Shown here in pieces: positions 55,711 through 64,000 of a stretch of DNA of 64,000 nt. Origin of the DNA: Anaspis maculata. Taxonomy: Eukaryota > Arthropoda > Insecta > Coleoptera > Scraptiidae. Where the stretch lies: contig OX421963.1 of assembly GCA_949128115.1 (NCBI GenBank), positions 38,237,979 through 38,301,978 on the forward strand, given 5' to 3'. The notes below the pieces were generated by a model. It was not told the DNA's origin. It did no database searches and was given only the letters and a program-made list of their open reading frames with translations. Every line of letters starts with the position of its first letter. The first letter of the stretch is position 1. The position numbers were made by a program, and so were the translations under genes.

Positions 55711-57808
55711 TCCACTTCAAAAATTTGATCCAGTGTTAAATACCGAACTAAAATTTGATACCACCTTTGTGCAATCGGGCATCAGAGTTCGAACAAAATT
55801 TGTGCACACCCTGTAATATGTGTAACGCGAGGTGTAACGTAACCACGGCGCGGCCACTACGGGTTTTCAGAATTGAGTTTGAAAATGCCAAAATTTCCAT
55901 ATTTTTCAATTTTAGTTGGTAGCATTGCCACAAACTGAAAAAATAAAAATACTGTGATAAAAGACCTTGAGAAGCTGAAGTAAAATAAAAGCAAAAGTAG
56001 GACAATCCCTCGGGCATTGCATGAAAAAAAATCTTTGCTTCCCTGTCAAAACAGGATAACCTGTTGGTACCTGGGTATCAACTGAAAATATTTCTAATCT
56101 GTAGATATTGCAAAACTAGAAAACCCTTCGCTTGGCATTCCCATATTCCATATTCAAACGCCGCAAAGCCGCTATGAAAGAATCAGAAGGATGGACGATC
56201 CTGTAGGTACAAGTAGTAAGTAGGTAGGTTCCTAAATCTAATAATTACCTAGTTCCTCAATGTTTTTCATCAAAGTAGGTACCTACCTATCTTGTACTTT
56301 CTTAGCGGTTTGCTCTCCGTACATCATCTTGAATTCCTAAAACCAGTTTTTCAGCTCCCAGATTGACGATTTAGTTTTTTTTCGCCTGCCTAGTCAGGTA
56401 CGTAAGTACTTAGGTATTTAATTTGAATCATGATTTGATTTTTTTGTCCGTCACCATGTAAGAGGTTTACAGTTGACTAAATAAGCTTCATTACTTAGGA
56501 GTTTCGGACTACCAGTAGTAGTGTACCTTCCCATATCCTTGGAAATTACTTTTCCCTAGAGCAACTGCAACGAAAGTGAAGCAGCTAATAAAAGGCAATG
56601 TCATCTGCCTCATACATTGTTGCAGAGAAATAAATCATTTCAAGGTTTGTTCTTTTTACGTAACATTATTCAAAGGTAAATAATCTTTCACTTGCTCCGG
56701 AGAAATGGTTTTTGAGGAAACGCAAGGTCGAGGCGCTTAATTCTGCGGTTTAGATGACAAAAAAAATGATAGTGGAACTATTTATTTATTATATCATTTT
56801 GAGTCACTCCTGGTGGATAAAGTTAGACAATAAAGTGACTAACCCCTTATCATTAAATGTCGAAGTAGATTTCCTACCCACATTATGTTTAGGTAATTAG
56901 GTGCGTTCCCGTCACATTTACTGCATCATAATAAGTAGGACTACTATTACTGATTGGAAGTTTACTTCTTGTTTTATCAGCTAATATTATATCGTTATTT
57001 TCTAGATTCAGTACATACATACATAGGTACATACACCATACACCTACCACCGACTTTACCTAAATAATACTATACCTGGACGCAATAATCACCGAGAGGT
57101 ACTAATTCTGTTGCGGTAGGTCCACCTGGGTCCGTATTTTTGAAACGTGTGAATTCATTTGCCATGTGAAAATCGTGCGGTTATTGTACCAGGAGCCAAT
57201 CGCAGGACCGGAAACAGGCAGTTGTCAGTTGTAAATGTAATACATCGATAGGTGAGGTGTATTGTATGTAATACACCGATAGGTGAGGTGTATTATCGCT
57301 ACATCGAGGATTTTCACGAGGGGATCCGAGTGTAAATCGAGATGTAAGCGATAATATTATATCGAACCTAAAGGTGTATTTGTTGAAACAATTAACCGAA
57401 CAACACTGAAAATCTTCCCAAAAAAGTGAAAACTCCTCGAATGCTCAAGGTTGGCCATTCTGGAGGGTTGTTTTCACCAATGACCTTGGTGGTAATACAC
57501 TTATACGGCCTACTATTTCAAGGAGTGAGGTGAACTGTCATAGCAATACCACGTGAAGTTATCTTGTCGGTTAAAAAATACTGATCCTGATATTAGTAGG
57601 TATTGGATCGATACCGGGTCTTCATTTAATCGCGAAAACCACATGACCAAGCTTTTAGGCAACCAGTTAGATACCTTGAGGAAATATCGATAAATTTAGT
57701 TTCCTTTCTTACGTGCTTTTCATGAATGAATCAATGAGAACTCGGTATCTCGGTAAGTAAATTTGTAGATAGATGAACAGATGGGTCGAATCACTTGGGT
57801 ATTCTATA
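55711..57808. other. AT-rich unassigned sequence
   Basis: Many TAGGTACCTAC-type motifs (56200-56420); a short duplication at 57236-57296. No gene seen. Confidence 0.5.
57236..57296. repeat. Two tandem copies of a 33-bp unit
   Basis: TAATACATCGATAGGTGAGG and TAATACACCGATAGGTGAGG start the two units. Confidence 0.8.
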
Positions 57809-58828
57809 CAGGCTGTCCCGAAATTAATGCAACAAAATTTACAGGGAGGTAGAAAAATTTAAAAATAAGGGAACTTCCTTGATAAAAATACCCTTGCAAA
57901 CGTTATAACGGAGATACAGGCCCATGAAGTTGTTTTTTTTAATCCGTTTTTTTTTGCATAACTTTTGAACCGATGTAATTCAAATTTGAACCAACGTTTA
58001 CTAAAACAGGTCTCTATTGAACAATAATAACGCATTTCATCAAACATTTTCAGGGGCGAAGATAATAGGGGGTACCTTCCCCTTTTTTTTCACTTCCCTG
58101 AATAATTTTGGAAATGGTTCCAGTTTTCGGGTTCTACATTCAATTTAAAGAAAAAAGTTACTCCAGCGAAATTTTGACTAGACGCTTCATTTTCGAGATA
58201 TTTGTGGTTGAAACTTTAAAAAATATCTCAAAATCGCCACTTTTCAGGGCTCATTTTTTTTTCTGAAAAGCTCTATGTTTTCCAGCAAAAATGGTAGTTT
58301 AATAACTTGAAACACCTAAAAAACTTATTTCAGCTGAGGAATCTTGAGTTTTCTTGAATTTTAATTTTTAAGGCCTTGAAAGTGGTGTTTTCGAGGTGTT
58401 CTCCGAAGTTGCAAACCCAAATATCTCGAAAATGAAGCCTTTAATCCAAATTTTGCAAGAGTAACTTTTTTCTCTTAATTTAACGTAAAATTCAAAAATT
58501 GTAACCATTTCCAAAAATATTCAGGATGTGAAAAAGAGGGGAGGAAAGGGGAAAGGGGTACCCCCTATTATCTTCGTCCCTAAAAATGTTTGATGAAATG
58601 CGCTAACATTATTCGATAGAGACGTATTTTAGTAAACTCTGGTTCAAATTTGAATAAAATCGGCTCAACGGTTCGAAAGTTATGCAAAAAAAAACTGTTT
58701 TAAAAAACCAACTTTGAATGCCTGTTTCTCCGTTATTACGTTTCGAAAGTATTTTTGTCAAGAAAGTCCCCTTATTTTTCAATTAACTACCTCCCTGTGA
58801 ATTTTGTTGCATTAATTTTGGGACACTG
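57809..58828. mobile_element. 1.0-kb fold-back element, TA|CAGGCTGTCCCGAAATT ends
   Basis: GAAATTAATGCAACAAAATT, GGGAGGTAG and GATACAGGC are mirrored at the right end; TA flanks both sides. The centre lies near 58310. Confidence 0.85.
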
Positions 58829-58841
58829 TACAATATGTATA

Positions 58842-59557
58842 CAGGGTGTTTCAGAGATAATAGCAAAAAAATTCAATTGTGAGTAGATCTCATCAAAATA
58901 GGATGAAAACCTGTACACCATTTTGCAAAGTTCGGCCTTATGACGAAGATACAGCCCTTCAAAGTTAACTTTTTTCGGAATTCAAAAATTTGTTGCTCAG
59001 GAACGTTTTGACAAAATTAGCTTAAATTCAGCATGAGCTGGTTTATTAACATTATCTATCAACCTGTCAAATTTGGGAGAAATCCAACCAGTAGCGTAGA
59101 AATTCACTATTCCTATCAGAGAAATCACTTGCGCATACCTGTGAGCGCATACTCCCGCTAGTACAAAAGGGCTACTACAAACTGCTAGTTCTGGGTTTAC
59201 AGGTATGCGTGAAACTCCCGTGGGAGAGGTGGATTATGAGGGGTCACCTCAAGTCAATTTTTCTTCGGATGCTTCTAAATTATTGACCCTCGTAACTCCT
59301 ACGCCACTGGCTGAATTCGTTCAAAATTTGGCAGGTCGGTAGAGAGTTTCGACAAACCAGTCTATGGTAAATTCAAGTTAATTTCATTAAAACATTCCTG
59401 AGTTACAAGTTTTCGAAATCCGAAAAAAGTGAAATTTGAAAGGCTGTATCTTCGTCATTAGGTCGAACTTTGCAAAATGGTATATAGGTTTTCGTCATAT
59501 ATTTTCACGAGATCTGACCACAGTTAAATTTATTGCTACCATCGCTGAAACACCCTG
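58842..59557. mobile_element. Fold-back element, CAGGGTGTTTCAG family, copy 2
   Basis: Intact ends CAGGGTGTTTCAG and CTGAAACACCCTG, with TA at both ends; same arms as the element at 39434. It contains a small extra palindrome at about 59108-59222 (GCGCATACCTGT and ACAGGTATGCG). It starts 14 bp after the preceding fold-back. Confidence 0.85.
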
Positions 59558-60028
59558 TATAGTATAATAGTACAATTCAAATGAAATGACATCTCCGGTG
59601 GCTGTGGAATTTGACATTTGAAATTTGATAAATTGTACCTACTTACTGTGCAAAGCCACAATGTTTGCTCAGTTATGTCACTTTTTGAATTATTGATCAT
59701 ATGATCTTGAGAGAAAAAATATTTGGTTGAGTCCGGTTTCCTCCAATAACATACTGCTGGGTGAGTCAGAAAACTCGAAAATTATTTTTCTTCAAACCAT
59801 AAGGTTGAAATGGTTGAACCATTGGTCCTTCAGTCGATGTCGAGCAGAAAATCATACGATTTTCCACCAAGGAATTTTTTGGGGCAATTATTTAGAGACA
59901 TTGGAGTTTTTATTTCATGACTCAGTGAGTACAGTGAACTTGAATGTTGTACGCACCCAGAATTTTTTGTTCGTAATTTTGCCACCAATGGATTACTTAA
60001 ATAAATCTTTTGAAATGACGAAATTAAC
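59558..60028. other. Unassigned sequence
   Basis: No convincing gene. A 108-aa open frame at 59727-60053 runs into the following hairpin. Confidence 0.4.
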
Positions 60029-60142
60029 TATAGGCTGTCTGATTTCTACATGATTCTAGTGGGCTGCGATTCAGGCCGCGATGGGCTGATGACGACCAGA
60101 AACACAGCCCACTAGAATCATGTAGAAATCAGATAGCCTATA
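60029..60142. mobile_element. 114-bp hairpin MITE
   Basis: TATAGGCTGTCTGATTTCTA and inverted TATAGGCTATCTGATTTCTA continue as a stem of about 38 bp. Confidence 0.8.
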
Positions 60143-61146
60143 CCTAGAAGGGGTTCGAAGGACCTATTTTCGGCCCGTTTTCTAGAGTCAGATCTTATGT
60201 CTTACGAAGACCTTATTCACATTTTGATTACACAAGTATAAAATATTTACAAGATGATTATTATAAAGTATAAAACTATCTTAGCTCGAACCTGTTTCCA
60301 AAGAAGCATGGTCTCAAGATCAGCTTATACCTATTTAAGATCTGACAATTAATACGGACCGCGACTCTCCATATCTTCAAAAATTAAAGACCTAATTTTT
60401 TCTGGCACTTTCCAAGCATTTCCATAAACTGCCCTGGCCCTGGACTCCAAAGGTGCGTTAGGCAGAAGATAACTGACGGACAAAAATTTGGAAACATTCT
60501 CCAAAACTGGTGTCTAGAATCACATTGCACACATCGTGAACATTATCTGAGACAACTATCCCACTTTGACAGATCTGAGGATGTCTGCTTCAAGTTTTGG
60601 GAGCAAGTTGATCGTCTTATCGTTATTTTATCAGGTTCAAAAAGTAGTAGATATAGTTAAGCATATTTCGAAGCGCTAGAAGCACAATAAATTGAAAAGG
60701 GAAGAAGACAAGTCTCTACAATAAAATCTGTCGTGTACGTAAATAAATTGCAGCCAGATAGGTTGAGAAGACGTCGGTCGTTTATAGACTTTGAACTCAT
60801 CAGGCATCGGTGTTGTCATTACCTAGTCGTTTACATAGTAATCTTTTTTCTTAGACGTAACAATATAGGTAGGTAACTGACGCTATGTCTATCTATTAAT
60901 AACAAAACTGGTTTGTTTAGAAACCAAATTATAACAAAAAATAATTATTTCTGCAAGTAAGTATATGTACACTGGCATTGGACCACTATACGTATACGTT
61001 TTGAATGTTCGAATTTTCAACTGATTGATTATTTGCTGTTTAATGTCACAATGTAAGCAAAAAATGCGGAAAATCTTTCGTAACTTCATATTTTTTCCAA
61101 CAAAATAAGTCTATATAAATGTAATGCAATTTACATTGCAAATGTA
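60143..61146. other. Unassigned sequence
   Basis: No gene or repeat seen. Confidence 0.4.
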
Positions 61147-61331
61147 GAATTAGAACTTTTGGATGAAAAAAATGACTAGTATCAGAGCTTTTCGATAAAA
61201 AAAAGTGACAAGCTGGATGGCTTAGGGGCTACGGCTGATGGCCTGTCGTTTAGTGGCTGTGGCAGGTGCCATCACTCGTTGCCGTAGCCCCAGCTTGTCG
61301 TTAATTTTTTCTTCAAAAAGTTCTAGTTCTG
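61147..61331. mobile_element. 185-bp palindromic element
   Basis: GACAAGCTGG and GGGGCTACGGC are mirrored in GCCGTAGCCCCAGCTTGTC; outer AGAACTTTT segments are mirrored too. Confidence 0.68.
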
Positions 61332-61920
61332 AATAGACCAAGGATGTCTATACATTAACTGAATAGGAAACCGATTTGGACTTGAAAAGCGGAAGCCAGG
61401 ATTTGACATTACTGGAGCCAGAGGAGGGTTATTATTATGTCTTAACTTTAGGACTCAGTGTAGACATCTGGACTCACAATAATGTTCAATTTAGGGTTCA
61501 ATTAAATTTCCGGTGATTTTCATCCTTGGTAAAATTAACAGGGATACTGACGGCCATTTAGGCGCTCAGATGAAGGCTGAGAATGCTGATTGATAGACGG
61601 TAAGGTGATCTCAATCAACGGGGAAAAAAGGAGTGCCAGGGCTACGTTCGAAGGAAGAGATACCGCCTCCACGGATCCTGTGTGAAATGAGTAGGTACTT
61701 AGTACTACTTAGATGGGAGGTTGCTGGTAAGTGTGAGTGGAAACCGCGCTGAACGAAAGCAAGGCAAGTGGCTTGAGCAGGCCAAGATCCACGAAGCTTA
61801 TTGCAGTATTATAGGCTCCCTCTACCTCAACCCTCAACCTTACATCAGCCTAAAAACATTCAGGAAGTAAAAAGCTCGGGAAGAAGTACCTACCTTACCT
61901 ATGAAAATTATATATCACAA
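61332..61920. other. Unassigned sequence
   Basis: No gene seen. Confidence 0.4.
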
Positions 61921-62135
61921 CTGTACTTTGGTTTGAGCCCATTGGCATTTCCAAAATCCAAAATATTTTTTTCAAATTTCAAATTTTTTCTGGACTTTGG
62001 AAATGCCAATGAGCTAAAATTAAAATAAATCTTTGTAGCTCTAGGAAAAGATCTGAATGCTGAATTCCTGTCAGGAATAAGCCCACAGCGATTGATTCCG
62101 CAACGCCTTATTCTGCCAATTCAACTCGTCATTGA
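61921..62135. mobile_element. AAGGACGG-family MITE, truncated copy 3
   Basis: Shares TGTACTTTGGTTTGAGCCCA, CAAAATCCAAAA and GATTGATTCCGCAACGC with copies 1 and 2; left end missing. Confidence 0.75.
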
Positions 62136-62611
62136 CCACCTATATATATATATTTGTAATCTAGGTTTCATTCGTTTTGAGGTGAGCAGGTACACTGATT
62201 TTGCTCTAAACCCATGCATCCGTAATTTAATTCCCCCATCAGAAAAGTTCGTCTCATGCAAACGAGGTACATTTTGAAATCATCATGCTGAATGCATCAT
62301 TTGGAAACAAGTTCCTTTCTGGCGAGTTCTATCTCCAAGTATGATTTCGGAGGTGCTTCAGATTTGCATAGCTTTTGGTGCAAACCCGTATTGTCAGTTT
62401 TTCTCTTGTTTTAATTTTGAACCCCTGTTCTTGTTCCCTGCAGTTTTAGCTTCAATGTGAATCAGAGCTTCAAAATCTATCAACAAGGGAAAAAGTTATG
62501 GCCAAAAAACAAAGAAGTTGCTTTTTTCAAATCACCTTGTAGTTAGAAAAGTAATAATCGGGAAATTAAGCGTTTCGAGGCAATATGAAGTGATATGAAG
62601 ATTTTTTTTCG
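62136..62611. other. Unassigned sequence
   Basis: No gene seen. Confidence 0.4.
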
Positions 62612-62877
62612 GGTAATTATTGACGACCACTACTTCTCGACTTCAGCCACCAACTTTCCACGGTAGGTAGACACCACCACAACATCACGTTCGTCGACCG
62701 TAGTTTCCTGGGGAAACCACTATTTCCACTGTAAAATGCTCCTTCTTTCCATTACTTATCCACCAATGTCCTGGGACGTAAGTACAGGCAAGAAGGAAGC
62801 GTCCTACATAGCTGTTTAAGTGGTTGCCTAACTCTTAGAAAATGCTAGTCGAGAAGTAGTGGTCGTCAATAATTACC
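62612..62877. mobile_element. 266-bp element with perfect 30-bp inverted ends
   Basis: The 30-bp arms (62612-62641 and 62848-62877), beginning GGTAATTATTGACGACCACT, are exact reverse complements, so the element is young or kept matched. No target duplication could be fixed. Confidence 0.85.
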
Positions 62878-63054
62878 TTTTTTCGGAATTGAGAGCATAC
62901 AAAGTAGCTCTTGCAGAACTTTACGCGGCGCCCTCTATAATAGATACGGAGGACTTGAACGGACTTTGGTATCAAGCCTGTGATAGAACGCATCAGAGGA
63001 AAAACTAATTTTCTAATTAGTCCTGTTCCTTCGGGAGCGAGATCGTTTTAAGTA

Positions 63055-63240
63055 GGTACGTACCAGTCGTATCAAATTAAGACCAGTAACCCTTCTTTGT
63101 AATTGGAAAATTTTGAACTAGAATTACCTATCCTAGAAAGGATTAAAACGGAAATTGATAAAATCCTGAGACTAAACCAAGCGGGTTTTAGGTCCAAAAG
63201 TTCTTGCAGCGCCACATCTCTACCTTACGGATCATCATAC
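63055..63240 (+). pseudogene. LINE reverse transcriptase fragment
   Basis: Plus strand gives IKLRPVTLLCN, then after a frameshift ILERIKTEIDKILRLNQAGF and RSKSSC. This matches the RPI/VTLL ... NQAGFR region (domains 1-3) of non-LTR reverse transcriptases. Stops and frameshift show decay. Confidence 0.65.
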
Positions 63241-63560
63241 AGTAAACGCCGTTAGTGCTAGAAAGGCAAAACAAATTGTTTCTGAACCTTTTTCAATAGC
63301 TCAAAAATTTGAATTCTGCGGACGATATAATATGTCTACCATCACCAAAAAGAGAATGCATGCAAAAGAAAACAGAAAAGGTGACAAAAAATCAAAAAAA
63401 CAAAAAAGGCTTCTGAAGGTAAAAGACAGATTGCTTTCAATCTCTTGTATGACAGTATTTTTTGTAAATACTATCTATTCTTACTTAAGTTTTTCTTCAC
63501 TTTAATTATTTTAAACTTTTCTATGTTTATTGACCTATTTGTTTTGTGTTCTTTGCTATA
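63241..63560. other. Unassigned sequence
   Basis: No gene seen. Confidence 0.4.
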
Positions 63561-64000
63561 CAGGGTGATTCAAAAGTGTCGGACCAAACCAATACACGGT
63601 ACATGGAATATTTTGTAAAGCCCACAAAAACTATTAAAAAAATTGTTCGACTTTTATTTTTGAAGTTATGAGGTCCCAAAAGGTCCCAAGAGTCCTTCGA
63701 ACCCTTCTATTTTCGTTATCTCCGAGGTTATCTCAAAAGATTCTAGCAAACTAATAATGCTTGGAATAATAATGAATGGAAAATATCAACTACTGAATGT
63801 GTGCTAGATTTCCATTTACTATTGAGGGTGATTCATGAAGCAAAAAAATCCAGTTTCTCCAAAATAATCCCCTAAAGAAAATTTCGAGGAAAATTTCTTG
63901 CTACAAAACCGTGACTTCTTCTGCTCTACATCAGTTGAGGGATCAACCGAATAGTTCAGAGGCATTTTTGAAGAAAAATAATTTTCGAGGTTTCTGACTC
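63561..64000. mobile_element. Fold-back element, CAGGGTGATTCAAAAG family, cut by window end
   Basis: Left end TA|CAGGGTGATTCAAAAGTGTCG as in 26640-27308, followed by the same landmarks (GAAGTTATGAGG, CTTCGA, TTTTCGTT). The right end is not in the window. Confidence 0.75.

Noticed and set aside
59727..60053. 108-aa frame as a gene
   Set aside because: It runs into a hairpin MITE and shows no domain or splice support.

Overview
This looks like nuclear DNA of an arthropod, most probably an insect. Two exons of a bestrophin chloride-channel gene are recognisable, introns are about 60 nt, the DNA is AT-rich with many short TAGGTACCTA-type motifs, and most of the window is transposon sequence. A hemipteran is my guess; the sequence does not settle it.

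Bases 1 to about 15,000 hold a nearly complete Polinton/Maverick, a large virus-like DNA transposon. One transcription block on the minus strand carries integrase, a small protein with a fibre-like motif, a DUF8207-like protein and the packaging ATPase. A compact bidirectional promoter (3335-3390) separates it from a plus-strand capsid block: phospholipase A2/minor virion fusion, adenain-type protease, minor capsid (penton-like) protein, major capsid protein and an orphan protein. The minus strand then carries protein-primed DNA polymerase B, split by short introns, and a small orphan gene; a spliced orphan gene lies on the plus strand. All core reading frames are open, so the copy looks young. 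The left end lies outside the window and the right end could not be fixed. A DIRS-like gag remnant and then the bestrophin exons (minus strand) follow, so the Polinton probably sits in or beside a bestrophin intron.

From 17.6 kb to the right edge I find no convincing intact host gene. The DNA is nested repeats: a 3.4-kb inverted repeat carrying mirrored remnants of a multicopy arthropod gene, with a tRNA-derived SINE in only one arm; many fold-back elements with TA|CAGG...CCTG|TA ends; hAT-type elements with perfect 8-bp target duplications; Helentron-like elements with GTCY microsatellites and a satellite of about 262 bp; and decayed LINE and Penelope genes, two of them split by datable insertions. 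A 3.3-kb segment (46439-49755) is repeated in tandem (49765-53081), apparently without differences.

Polinton genes together: integrase inserts the element, polymerase B copies it from a protein primer, and the ATPase, protease, two capsid proteins and the phospholipase fusion match a virion-building set. Whether particles form cannot be seen from sequence.
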